A DNA stretch of 12,139 bases, taken from assembly GCA_045534775.1 (NCBI GenBank), contig JAZSKI010000044.1:1-12139 (forward strand). Direction: 5' to 3'. The DNA is from JAZOTK01 sp045534775. GTDB lineage: Bacteria > Bacillota > Clostridia > RUG12999. A program made the translations under genes and the position numbers. Position 1 is the first letter of the stretch. Each line of letters begins with the position of its first letter. Below the pieces are notes generated by a model, which had not been told where the DNA came from, did not search any database, and saw only the letters and a program-made list of their open reading frames with translations. This document shows, in pieces, positions 1 through 6,890 of this stretch.

Positions 1-9
1 ATATTTATT

Positions 10-21
10 ATCGGCAAACTA
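10..21 (-). repeat. Cassette downstream boundary motif, copy 1
   Basis: ATCGGCAAACTA on the plus strand. Near-identical 12-mers occur at 902-913 (one A-to-G change) and 11254-11265. In all three places the motif lies at or just beyond the 3' end of a minus-strand gene. Here it sits 25 bases past the stop codon of the 46-630 gene. Its function is unknown; it is reported because of the shared position. Confidence 0.55.
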
Positions 22-45
22 TTGTATTAAATTTTTAATTAAAAA

Positions 46-630
46 TTATTTAAATTTATTCTTTATGGGTTTACTAAACTCAAATCGTATTATTTTAATA
101 CCAAAGTGTTTTTCTAATTCTTTTTCAGAAAGTTTTTCTCCTGTGTTATATGTTGTTTTTTCGTCAGTCTTGTATCTTTCAGAATAATAGAAAAACGGCT
201 TAGCATATATCATACTTCTAGAGTTAGTTTTATCTCCCATATAGTATGCTCCACTGCCATAATTCAAAACAACTCTTGATTGTTCATTTAGTCTTCCTGG
301 AGTTAATACGGAATAATTATTTTCTTCGTGTAAAATAATTCGTTTCTCTTCTTCTCCGCTTTTCAAATGTTCATTCCATGTTCTTGGTTTGGCAAACCAA
401 GCCGAATGGTCATATCCGTCAAAAGAGCAAACCACCGTATCTTCAATTATGTATCTATCACCATCAATTTCATATTCAACAACAAAAGGAAATTCACCCT
501 CTGTAATTTGAGGTGGTTTCTGTTCTATAAATAAACTAAAAAGTCCCAAAACAGATAACACCTTAAAAATTGCTAAAATAGAAACAACTGCAATTAGCAA
601 ACCTATTATAACCTTTTTAGTTTTAGTCAT
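46..630 (-). CDS. Hypothetical membrane-anchored protein, 194 aa
   Basis: I do not recognise a named family. The N-terminus (MTKTKK, then a hydrophobic stretch at about residues 8-35) looks like an uncleaved signal anchor: there is no lipobox Cys and no clear signal-peptidase site. Residues ~36-194 are hydrophilic, rich in Glu, Lys and aromatic residues, and would lie outside the membrane. The region around residues 45-90 (EGEFPFVVEYEIDGDRY, then WFAKPRTWNEH) is dense in aromatics and looks like a beta-rich soluble domain. The ATG at 628-630 is well supported by AAAGGAGAGG at 635-644, four bases upstream. An 18-bp all-AT palindrome at 30-47 overlaps the stop codon. The gene fills the first of three minus-strand units with shared ends; repeat copy A lies immediately upstream. 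No good -10 box is visible before it. A real gene is likely; its function is unknown. Confidence 0.75.
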   Translation of the reverse strand: MTKTKKVIIGLLIAVVSILAIFKVLSVLGLFSLFIEQKPPQITEGEFPFVVEYEIDGDRYIIEDTVVCSFDGYDHSAWFAKPRTWNEHLKSGEEEKRIILHEENNYSVLTPGRLNEQSRVVLNYGSGAYYMGDKTNSRSMIYAKPFFYYSERYKTDEKTTYNTGEKLSEKELEKHFGIKIIRFEFSKPIKNKFK

Positions 631-662
631 AAAACCTCTCCTTTCGCAAAATTCGACAAAAT

Positions 663-672
663 TCGTGTCAAG
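663..672 (-). repeat. Cassette upstream boundary motif, copy 1
   Basis: TCGTGTCAAG on the plus strand (CTTGACACGA in the direction of the gene). The same 10-mer occurs exactly at 1338-1347 and 12070-12079, each time upstream of a minus-strand gene. It contains the -35 hexamer TTGACA. At 1338-1347 that hexamer belongs to a perfect promoter, but here no good -10 follows. TTCGACA at 652-658 sits a few bases inward, as it also does at 12053-12059. Confidence 0.55.
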
Positions 673-900
673 TCAGGGACAAAAAATTTTCTTTTCTCAA
701 AGGCTTCCCCTTGAGGGGAGGCTCCGTCGCAGACGGTGGTGAGGTGTTTTTTCTTTTGTCATATTCTTTCTTAATGCTTTTGCATTACCTGTTAATTTTG
801 AATTATTAGTTTTCGCTTCATTTCCACCTCATCCGAGTTGCTTCGCAACCCACCTTCCCCTCAAGGGGAAGGCTTTTGTCCCTTGTATATTAAAGCTTAT
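670..900. repeat. Structured ~230-bp dispersed repeat, copy A (MITE-like, non-coding)
   Basis: Homologous end to end with 10875-11108; a third copy starts at 12077. The outer ends form a perfect 10-bp inverted repeat (AGGGACAAAA at 676-685, TTTTGTCCCT at 874-883). Inside these lie inner imperfect terminal repeats built round the self-complementary CCCCTTGAGGGG (707-718) and CCCCTCAAGGGG (857-868). Further small hairpins are CCGTC-GCA-GACGG, AATGC-TTTT-GCATT and GTTGC-TTC-GCAAC. There is no conserved open reading frame. The terminal symmetry and dispersed copies fit a miniature inverted-repeat element or a large REP/BIME-like repeat. It separates the 46-630 unit from the four-helix-bundle unit. 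Confidence 0.75.
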
Positions 901-901
901 T

Positions 902-913
902 ATCGGCAGACTA
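902..913 (-). repeat. Cassette downstream boundary motif, copy 2
   Basis: ATCGGCAGACTA on the plus strand, preceded by TTATT exactly as at copy 1. It contains the terminal TAG codon of the decayed four-helix-bundle gene (911-913), so the gene appears cut off at this motif. Confidence 0.55.
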
Positions 914-1123
914 ATCTTTTAAAGCAATTTGAAATTTGTTTATAAAATCCGCCTTACTTGATTCATAATTTGCTTCGTGAATATTTGCTCCAATGCTCGT
1001 TCCACTCCTTAAAAGCTGATTCAATAACACATTGCCTTTTCAATTCTCTTAAATTTCTGTACATAAATTAGCAACATCAACTGCAAACTGTTTTGATAAA
1101 TCTACAAGTTTATTTTCTTTCAT
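911..1123 (-). pseudogene. Decayed four-helix-bundle protein gene (S23 / 23S rRNA intervening-sequence protein family)
   Basis: Translating from the ATG at 1121-1123 gives MKENKLVDLSKQFAVDVANL, CTEI, then TAA at 1049-1051, two sense codons, TGA at 1040-1042, and then in the same frame KGNVLLNQLLRSGTSIGANI followed by HEANYESSKADFINKFQIAL and KD. LLRSGTSIGANIHEA and KADF are hallmark segments of the four-helix-bundle (S23/IVP-type) family, usually about 115-125 residues, named for proteins encoded in 23S rRNA intervening sequences. Three lesions are visible: two in-frame stops, and truncation at codon 71 on the boundary motif, where the family normally continues with the C-terminal helix. Removing the four codons from stop to stop gives what I recall as normal family spacing. 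GGAG at 1132-1135 suits the 1123 start (7 bases) better than the in-frame ATG at 1129. A consensus promoter and a structured leader lie upstream. The identification is confident; expression of a functional product is unlikely. Confidence 0.82.
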
Positions 1124-1139
1124 ATTCATTCTCCATTTA

Positions 1140-1320
1140 ATGAATTGACAACTTCGTTGTCATGAATTGGCGTTGCCATGAATTCTCGTCCGCTCCATGA
1201 ATTGAATTGCCTTTAAATGCTACCGGCGGTGCAATTTATAAGTCGAAAGACTCAATTCACGAAATCTTTGATTTTAATTCATGCCTTGGCAATTCAATGA
1301 GTTTGCTTTGCAAACTCATT
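1140..1320 (-). repeat. Array of short hairpins punctuated by ATGAATT / AATTCAT heptamers (leader of the four-helix-bundle gene)
   Basis: ATGAATT occurs at 1140, 1162, 1178 and 1197. The complement AATTCAT occurs at 1276-1282, with shorter AATTCA copies at 1254 and 1291, so the tract has overall inverted symmetry. Between heptamers lie small hairpins: GACAAC-TTC-GTTGTC (1147-1161), GGC-GTT-GCC (1169-1177) and AGTC-GAAA-GACT (1241-1252). A perfect 11-bp stem with a TTT loop lies at 1296-1320. Most of the tract is downstream of the minus-strand promoter at 1318-1346 and upstream of the pseudogene start, so it would be the ~185-base 5' leader of that transcript. Unit lengths and spacers vary, so this is not a CRISPR. 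Its role is unknown. Confidence 0.6.
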
Positions 1321-1346
1321 ATACCATATTAAAAAAATCGTGTCAA
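1318..1346 (-). promoter_or_regulatory. Perfect sigma-70/sigma-A promoter driving the hairpin leader and four-helix-bundle gene
   Basis: In the minus direction TTGACA (1346-1341) is followed by exactly 17 bases and TATAAT (1323-1318), with TGG before the -10 (extended -10). Both hexamers are full consensus. Transcription should start near 1311, inside the 11-bp hairpin. It diverges from the pta promoter at 1374. Confidence 0.8.
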
Positions 1347-1347
1347 G
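1338..1347 (-). repeat. Cassette upstream boundary motif, copy 2
   Basis: Exact copy of TCGTGTCAAG, as at 663-672 and 12070-12079. Here the motif is visibly the -35 region of the consensus promoter at 1318-1346. Confidence 0.55.
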
Positions 1348-1373
1348 GTTTTTTGAAAAAATTTATAAACCCC

Positions 1374-1402
1374 TTGATTTTTCCTTTATAGTGTGATATA
1401 AT
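1374..1402 (+). promoter_or_regulatory. Promoter of the pta-ackA operon
   Basis: TTGATT (1374-1379), a 17-base spacer and TATAAT (1397-1402), with TGA immediately before the -10 as an extended -10 element. Start of transcription is expected near 1409, about 50 bases before the pta start codon. Confidence 0.75.
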
Positions 1403-1424
1403 ATAATTGATAAGTATGTTATAA

Positions 1425-1442
1425 AAAATTGTATACAATTTT
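1425..1442. promoter_or_regulatory. 18-bp perfect palindrome, candidate operator before pta
   Basis: AAAATTGTATACAATTTT is perfectly self-complementary, lies downstream of the expected transcription start and abuts the AAGGAG ribosome binding site (1443-1448). The even-length TTGTATACAA core resembles sites used by dimeric helix-turn-helix repressors such as GntR-type proteins. No regulator for it is encoded nearby. As RNA it would be a hairpin directly upstream of the ribosome binding site, so translational control is also possible. Confidence 0.4.
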
Positions 1443-1457
1443 AAGGAGTGTTAACAA

Positions 1458-2465
1458 ATGAGTAATTTTCTTGAAAGAATAAAGGAAAGGGCTAAAACCG
1501 AGAAGCAAACCATCGTCCTCCCCGAGGGGCTTGATATTCGTACTGTTAAAGCGGCGGATATTGTGTTGCGTGAAAAAATCGCTGATGTAATTATTTTAGG
1601 CGATGAGGATAAAATAAATGAACTGGCGGCAGGTCTTGATATTTCGGGTGCTAAAATCATCAATCCCGAAACTGATGAAAATCTGCAGAAATTTGCAAAT
1701 GAATTCTATGAAATGAGAAAAGCTAAGGGTATGACCGAGGAAAAGGCTCTTGAAACCCTGAAAAATCCGTTATATTTCGGTGTAATGATGGTTAAGCTGG
1801 GTCTGGCAGACGGTATGGTTGCAGGTGCGGCTAACTCCACCTCAAATGTTCTTCGTCCTGCCTTGCAGATACTCAAAACCGCACCGGGTACAAAGATTGT
1901 TTCCGCGTTCTTTGTAATGTGCGTTCCCGACTGCGAATATGGCAGTAACGGTATATTCATCTATGCTGATTCAGGTCTTAACGAAGACCCCGATGCTGAG
2001 GGTGTATCTGAAATTGCACTTTCTTCTGCTGAAAGCTTCAAGGTTTTAGTTGAAGCTGAGCCTAATATCGCAATGCTCTCCTATTCTTCTTACGGAAGTG
2101 CAAAAAGCCATCTGGTGGATAAGATGCAGCTTGCTACAAAGCTGGCAAAGGAAAAACGTCCCGACCTTAATCTGGACGGTGAACTTCAGGTTGACGCCGC
2201 AATCGTTCCCGAAATCGGTCAGTCAAAGGCTCCCGCTTCTCCCGTTGCAGGTAAAGCTAACGTGCTTATCTTCCCCAACCTCGATGCAGGTAACATTGGA
2301 TATAAGCTGACACAGCGTCTCGCAAAGGCTGAAGCTTACGGTCCTATAACTCAGGGTATTGCAAAGCCTGTAAATGACCTTTCAAGAGGTTGCAGTGCAG
2401 AGGATATAGTCGGCGTTGTGGCTATCACTTGTGTTCAGGCACAGGCACAGAAAAGCAAAAAATAA
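1458..2465 (+). CDS. pta: Phosphate acetyltransferase
   Basis: Converts acetyl-CoA and phosphate to acetyl phosphate and CoA (EC 2.3.1.8) in the cytoplasm; first step of acetate formation. At 335 residues it is the short, single-domain PTA_PTB form without the N-terminal DRTGG/AAA-like extension of enterobacterial Pta. The N-terminal IVLPEG (residues 19-24) and the C-terminal GPITQGIAKPVNDLSRGCSA (295-314), followed by EDI, are family signatures. S309, R310 and D316 fall at the numbers I recall for the active-site residues of the Methanosarcina enzyme. The ATG has AAGGAG nine bases upstream; promoter and palindrome are listed separately. ackA follows after 84 bases on the same strand, the standard pairing. 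Nothing is truncated or unusual. Confidence 0.97.
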   Translation: MSNFLERIKERAKTEKQTIVLPEGLDIRTVKAADIVLREKIADVIILGDEDKINELAAGLDISGAKIINPETDENLQKFANEFYEMRKAKGMTEEKALETLKNPLYFGVMMVKLGLADGMVAGAANSTSNVLRPALQILKTAPGTKIVSAFFVMCVPDCEYGSNGIFIYADSGLNEDPDAEGVSEIALSSAESFKVLVEAEPNIAMLSYSSYGSAKSHLVDKMQLATKLAKEKRPDLNLDGELQVDAAIVPEIGQSKAPASPVAGKANVLIFPNLDAGNIGYKLTQRLAKAEAYGPITQGIAKPVNDLSRGCSAEDIVGVVAITCVQAQAQKSKK

Positions 2466-2549
2466 TCAGAAAGGTCTAAGGGGATTACATAAAAGCTTTA
2501 CAGCTGCGTACCCTTTTAAATATGTATAAAATTAAGGAGGATATATAAT

Positions 2550-3752
2550 ATGAATATTTTGGTAATAAACGCAGGTAGTTCATCTCTTAAATATCAACTT
2601 ATTGATATGACGAAGCACGAAATACTCGCAAAAGGTCTTTGCGAAAGAATAGGTATCGAAGGCTCAAAGCTTAAACACACACCCATGGGCAAGGATACGG
2701 TTGTACTTGAAGAGGCTATGCCTGACCACGAAAAAGCTGTTCAGATGGTGCTTGATGCTCTTTGTAACAGCGAATACGGTGTTATAACATCACTTCACGA
2801 CATTGCGGCCGTAGGTCACCGTACCGTTCACGGCGGTGAGATTTTCAGCGGGTCTGTGCTTATTGACGAAAAGGTTAAAGCCGCTATCAGAGAATGTACT
2901 GAGCTTGCACCTCTTCACAATCCCGCTAACCTTATCGGTATTGAAGCTTGCGAAAAAGCGATGGGTCATGTTCCTCAGGTTGGTGTATTTGATACAGCCT
3001 TCCATCAGACAATGCCTGATTATGCGTATCTCTACGCACTTCCCTATGAATATTATGAAAAATATAAGGTAAGACGTTACGGCTTTCACGGTACATCTCA
3101 TAAATATGTTGCAGGCAGAGCAGCTGCTATGCTGGGCAAGCCTATTGAGGAACTGAAAATTGTTACCTGCCATCTCGGTAACGGTTCTTCTATCACAGCG
3201 GTAGACGGTGGAAAATCCGTTGATACCTCTATGGGCTTCACTCCCCTTGCAGGTGTTATGATGGGTACGAGAAGCGGCGATATTGACCCCGCTATCATCC
3301 CCTATATCAAAGAAAAATGCAATATGACAGCCGAAGAGGTTGTTGATGTTCTCAACAAACAATCAGGTGTTCTCGGTATTTCTGAGCTTAGCAGTGATTT
3401 CCGCGACCTGTCACAGGCGGCGGAAAATGGTAACAAAAAAGCCGCTCTCGCTCTTGAGATGTTTGCATACCGCGTTCGTAGCTATATCGCTTCCTACGCG
3501 GCGGCAATGGGCGGCGTTGATGCTATTGTATTTACAGCAGGTATCGGCGAAAACACCGGCATAATCCGTCAGAATTGCGTAAAAGGACTTGAGTTTATGG
3601 GCGTTAAGCTTGATGCTGAGAAAAACAAGCTCCGCGGTGAAGAATTAGACATCAGCACCGCCGATGCCAAAGTTAAAACTCTCGTAATCCCCACTAACGA
3701 AGAGCTTATGATTGCTATGGATACCGCTGAAATTGTTGGTAATTTAGATTAA
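2550..3752 (+). CDS. ackA: Acetate kinase
   Basis: Transfers phosphate from acetyl phosphate to ADP, giving acetate and ATP (EC 2.7.2.1); acts with Pta as the ATP-yielding end of fermentation. Full length at 400 residues, in the ASKHA fold. Visible motifs: NAGSSSLKY at the N-terminus (N7), GHRTVHGG near residue 90 with the substrate-binding Arg, FDTAFH near 148 (catalytic Asp), RYGFHGTSH near 180, HLGNGSS near 208, PLAGVMMGTRSGDIDP near 240 (catalytic Arg), FTAGIGENTG near 330 (nucleotide binding) and PTNEEL near 383 (metal-binding Glu). Start ATG preceded by AAGGAGG at 2534-2540. The 84-base gap from pta holds no obvious promoter; a weak AAGGG...CCCTT pairing is possible there. Transcription ends at the strong hairpin at 3763-3802. 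Confidence 0.98.
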   Translation: MNILVINAGSSSLKYQLIDMTKHEILAKGLCERIGIEGSKLKHTPMGKDTVVLEEAMPDHEKAVQMVLDALCNSEYGVITSLHDIAAVGHRTVHGGEIFSGSVLIDEKVKAAIRECTELAPLHNPANLIGIEACEKAMGHVPQVGVFDTAFHQTMPDYAYLYALPYEYYEKYKVRRYGFHGTSHKYVAGRAAAMLGKPIEELKIVTCHLGNGSSITAVDGGKSVDTSMGFTPLAGVMMGTRSGDIDPAIIPYIKEKCNMTAEEVVDVLNKQSGVLGISELSSDFRDLSQAAENGNKKAALALEMFAYRVRSYIASYAAAMGGVDAIVFTAGIGENTGIIRQNCVKGLEFMGVKLDAEKNKLRGEELDISTADAKVKTLVIPTNEELMIAMDTAEIVGNLD

Positions 3753-3762
3753 TAAAATACCC

Positions 3763-3802
3763 AAAAAAGACGGCTGTCTCACCGAGACAGCCGTCTTTTT
3801 TT
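3763..3802. terminator. Bidirectional intrinsic terminator between ackA and the mannosidase operon
   Basis: A perfect stem GACGGCTGTCTC / GAGACAGCCGTC (3769-3780 and 3784-3795) has a 3-base loop, six A's before it and seven T's after it, so it works in either direction. It lies between the convergent ackA stop (3750-3752) and the alpha-mannosidase stop (3804-3806) and serves both operons. Confidence 0.93.
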
Positions 3803-3803
3803 A

Positions 3804-6134
3804 TTAAATGTTTTCTGTCATCATAATTTCATCTGCCGCGACTTTTGAAATGCTCAGGGTTTTTATTTCTTTTTCGCCGAAGCTGCTGCTGTAAACCTTA
3901 TCAAATATTTTTATATTACAGTCAGTCTTTTTACCTTCTGTTTCATAAAGCCTTACGACAAGGGTGTCATCGTTTTCTGCGGGCTTTACAACCGTCAGCA
4001 TTACATTATCCGCATCTGCACCGGCAAAGGACATTTCCGAAGGCATAGTTCCATCGTGGTTTGCTTCGCAGACTATAACAGGCGGGTTCTGGAAAAGTGC
4101 ACCTGCTTTTGCAGGGTTTCCGTCAAAGGTAACCTTGAATTTTCCTTCTGTTATGCCCTGACCCATATATGGCAGGTCTGTTGAAGGCTTGAAGCTACCG
4201 TCATTGAGATGTGCAAAGAGTACGTTTCTTACTGCGGTGAAATTAATGTTTTCGCCGTCAAAATCATAGGCGAAGGTATTGTCACAGCTGACGGTCATTT
4301 CGTCCCCGATGTTCATATATTCACCGACAGGTCTTTCATACTCGCTTTTAGCCCTTCTAATTGAGCCGTAAGGTGTAGCTACCGTAATTTCGGAAATCTC
4401 GCAGGCGGGAGTTAGTCTGAATTTCAGAGTTTTGTTTTTCTCCTGCCATATCGCCCTCCAGCGGCATTCAATATTATCCCCGTGTAAGAGGTAAGTCATT
4501 TCCACCTTAGAATTACCAAGTATCCAAGTGGTCTTTATTGCAGTACGCAAAAAGCCTTCTTCGGTTATGTGATAATCCTCAAGCTTCAAAAATTCCTTTT
4601 CGGGTCCGAAGGTCAGACCGTTAAATCCCCATGTGTCAATATAATCGTGAGTTGCATAGGGTGCAAACAGGTTTATTGCTATTGTTTTGCCGGTTACGGT
4701 ATCCGACACACGGTTTATTCCCGTTTCATCAAAGTCTATTTTATATCTGCTTGCACAGCCTGTCTTTTCAACCTTTTCGTCGGTTTTTATAACCTTGAAG
4801 CATTTATAGCCCATAGACGGCAGCTTTGCTTTAAATACAAATCTTGAACGAAATCCCGGCAATACCGACCGTTCGGTAATAATCTGACAGGGATATTCAT
4901 TTCCTTCGCTGTCTGCTACCTTAATGCCGTCCTTGTACCAATCAAACTCCCACGCCCATTGTACCTCTGCTTCAATTTCACATTCCGTCTCAAAGACGCT
5001 GAGGTTCCATACAACCAGGTTCCACGGATTATCGGGATTTTTACCCGGCATCTTAATATTTTTTGTTACGCTCTGCAAGCTATAGTGGATTATTTCGTTT
5101 GCTGTCTGAATACATCTGCCATGGAGGTTTCTTGCATCGAAATACGCAGGTTCAATGGAGGTTCCCCCTAAAATGTCATGGAATTGATTAAACATCAAAT
5201 CCTTCCAGCATTCATAGAGCTTTTCCTTCGGATAGGGTTTCCCCGTCAGCTTTTGTGCAATAACAGCCGCTTTTTCAGCATTCATCAAAGCATATTCGGC
5301 TATACGGTTATTCTTTTTGATTTCACTGAAATCCGAATAGGGTCCGGGGAACAGTACCGGAAGCTCATCATCCAGCTTTGGCAAATCAAGCTGTCTTACC
5401 CTGTTGAAATATTCTTCTACCGCGGCAAATTTAATATCAATCCCTTTTTCCTTCGCATATTCATAGACCTTTTCAATGTTCCTCTCCGTTGGTGCGCCGC
5501 CGTGGTTGGTAACGCCTATGATGCTCATAAGGGGATATGTTTTGTCTTTTTCTTTTTCCATAAGAGCATCAAAGGTGTCTTCTATTTTCGGTTTAAAAAT
5601 ATCATCATCCATGCGATAGGCAGTAACCGATGTGCTGTTATCGCCTTTCCATGTAAACACGGGTTGCATAAGGCTTTTGTGTGTCTCGCACGGTCTCCAG
5701 AAGGCATAGTTTTCAATACCGCTTTTTTCCAGAATCTGCACTAAGCTTTGGGGGTGACCGAAGCTGTCTATATTAAACACAGTCTTGCCCTTCCTGCCAA
5801 ACCTGCTTTTCAGGTATTGCTGTGCATAAAGTGCCTGGCGGACATAGCTTTCGCCGTGTCCGCAGTTACAGTCAGGCTGTAGCCACCAGCCCTCACCTAA
5901 TTCCCATCTGCCTTCCTTTACACGTTCTTTAATTTCTTCAAACATCTGCGGGTCGGCATTTTCTATCCATTCCAGAACTGCCGGAGCTGAAAAGGAATAT
6001 TTTAAATCAGGATATTTCTTCATTCTGTCCAAAACAGACCTGAAGGTTGAACGGATTGATGCCATAGCTTCATCCCAGGTCCACATCCAAACCGGGTCAA
6101 AATGGGTATTGCCTACTACGTATAATTCTCTCAT
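3804..6134 (-). CDS. Alpha-mannosidase, glycoside hydrolase family 38
   Basis: Retaining, metal-dependent exo-alpha-mannosidase releasing D-mannose from alpha-mannosides. Length 776 residues, without a signal peptide, so probably cytoplasmic. Family landmarks: N-terminal GNTHFDPVW with metal ligands H11 and D13; WWLQPDCN near 83-90; FNIDSFGHP with the expected nucleophile/metal ligand D123; NHGGAPT at 210-216, where N replaces the Asp I would expect in D-H-G-G-G-P-T; and NQFHDILGG with metal ligand H319. Residues ~316-400 are the middle helical part, and ~440-776 the beta-rich C-terminal domain, ending in the typical VKPAENDDTLVVRLYE segment. It is shorter than E. coli MngB (about 880). Last gene of the five-gene operon, 17 bases after the isomerase gene, with AAAGGGG before the ATG. 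It could prefer mannosyl-glycerate or N-glycan fragments; the linkage cannot be read from sequence. Confidence 0.93.
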   Translation of the reverse strand: MRELYVVGNTHFDPVWMWTWDEAMASIRSTFRSVLDRMKKYPDLKYSFSAPAVLEWIENADPQMFEEIKERVKEGRWELGEGWWLQPDCNCGHGESYVRQALYAQQYLKSRFGRKGKTVFNIDSFGHPQSLVQILEKSGIENYAFWRPCETHKSLMQPVFTWKGDNSTSVTAYRMDDDIFKPKIEDTFDALMEKEKDKTYPLMSIIGVTNHGGAPTERNIEKVYEYAKEKGIDIKFAAVEEYFNRVRQLDLPKLDDELPVLFPGPYSDFSEIKKNNRIAEYALMNAEKAAVIAQKLTGKPYPKEKLYECWKDLMFNQFHDILGGTSIEPAYFDARNLHGRCIQTANEIIHYSLQSVTKNIKMPGKNPDNPWNLVVWNLSVFETECEIEAEVQWAWEFDWYKDGIKVADSEGNEYPCQIITERSVLPGFRSRFVFKAKLPSMGYKCFKVIKTDEKVEKTGCASRYKIDFDETGINRVSDTVTGKTIAINLFAPYATHDYIDTWGFNGLTFGPEKEFLKLEDYHITEEGFLRTAIKTTWILGNSKVEMTYLLHGDNIECRWRAIWQEKNKTLKFRLTPACEISEITVATPYGSIRRAKSEYERPVGEYMNIGDEMTVSCDNTFAYDFDGENINFTAVRNVLFAHLNDGSFKPSTDLPYMGQGITEGKFKVTFDGNPAKAGALFQNPPVIVCEANHDGTMPSEMSFAGADADNVMLTVVKPAENDDTLVVRLYETEGKKTDCNIKIFDKVYSSSFGEKEIKTLSISKVAADEIMMTENI

Positions 6135-6151
6135 AATTATACCCCTTTAAA

Positions 6152-6832
6152 TTATTTTACTTCGGGGTATTCATTACCGAGCAAATAAAGCGGTGCTTCA
6201 TCTTCTTCGATTTCAGGGAAACGACCTGTAGGCTCATAGAATCTGTTATCTACTCTGTCATCGTTAACCTTCGAAACCTCGCCTACTAAAATTTTACCTT
6301 TACCCTCTTCACCCCAGAAGCTGTGGTACTGACCGCATTTTAAGGTTATGCTTTCGCCGGGTGTGAGAGTAACTGTTCCGCCTGCAGGAATCTCATAGGT
6401 TCTGCCATCGGAATATACGGTTACGGGAGTATCGGCAAACTGACCGTCTTCTGTGGAGTTATACATCTTTATAACAAGGTTACCGCCGCCGCGGTTTATA
6501 ATATCTTCCATTTTCTTCCAATGAAAATGATACGGAGTAATCTGACCCTCTTCAACAATTAAAAGCTTTTCAGCATAAGGCTTGTCGTACTTTTCATCGC
6601 TGAAATTACCGTTTCTGATAGTTATCATCAGAAGTCCGATTTTATTAAAATCTCCGCTGCCGAAATCTGTAATATCCCAGCCCAGCATATTGTCGCGGAT
6701 TTCATCGTATTCGTGACCTTTTTCCTTCCATTCCTCTGCACTCCAGAATACAAATGGAGGTAATTTGAAATTCATCTTATCGGCAAATTCCACTGCCTCT
6801 TTCATGATTTGATTAAGCTCTGAACGTTTCAC
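6152..6832 (-). CDS. D-lyxose ketol-isomerase (also likely D-mannose isomerase)
   Basis: Cupin-fold, metal-dependent isomerase interconverting D-lyxose and D-xylulose (EC 5.3.1.15); members of this family commonly also interconvert D-mannose and D-fructose. Length 226 residues is typical. HFHWKKMEDIINRGGG carries the expected metal ligands H102, H104 and E109, and GQYHSFWGE supplies H170. The N-terminal FWSAEEW and C-terminal EPTGRFPEIEEDE segments also fit the family. The start is GTG at 6830-6832, chosen because AAGGAAG lies eight bases upstream; the next in-frame ATG is nine codons in, without such a site. The gene is cytoplasmic and lies between the esterase and the mannosidase genes. In this setting mannose is the probable physiological substrate, since the downstream gene releases it; D-lyxose remains possible. 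Confidence 0.92.
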   Translation of the reverse strand: MKRSELNQIMKEAVEFADKMNFKLPPFVFWSAEEWKEKGHEYDEIRDNMLGWDITDFGSGDFNKIGLLMITIRNGNFSDEKYDKPYAEKLLIVEEGQITPYHFHWKKMEDIINRGGGNLVIKMYNSTEDGQFADTPVTVYSDGRTYEIPAGGTVTLTPGESITLKCGQYHSFWGEEGKGKILVGEVSKVNDDRVDNRFYEPTGRFPEIEEDEAPLYLLGNEYPEVK

Positions 6833-6890
6833 AATTTTTACTTCCTTTCATAATAAGTTTTATTACATATAATATTTTAACGGGGGTATG

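Noticed and set aside
1140..1320. CRISPR array
   Set aside because: The recurring unit is only 7 bases, spacings vary from 16 to 22 and beyond, the orientation flips midway, and no cas genes are present.
46..1347. Classical integron cassette array
   Set aside because: Same-orientation units with an intervening folded repeat are suggestive, but there is no tyrosine integrase in the window and no recognised R/L core sites at the junctions, so I report only an unclassified cassette-like layout.
2466..2549. Attenuator or riboswitch between pta and ackA
   Set aside because: Only a 5-bp AAGGG/CCCTT pairing with a long loop is visible and there is no T run. This is insufficient evidence.
5178..5744. 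188-residue plus-strand reading frame opposite the mannosidase gene
   Set aside because: It is the antisense shadow of a well-supported GH38 gene, with Cys/Phe-rich low-plausibility composition. The same applies to other antisense frames at 2790-3362, 7410-7877 and 8166-8450.
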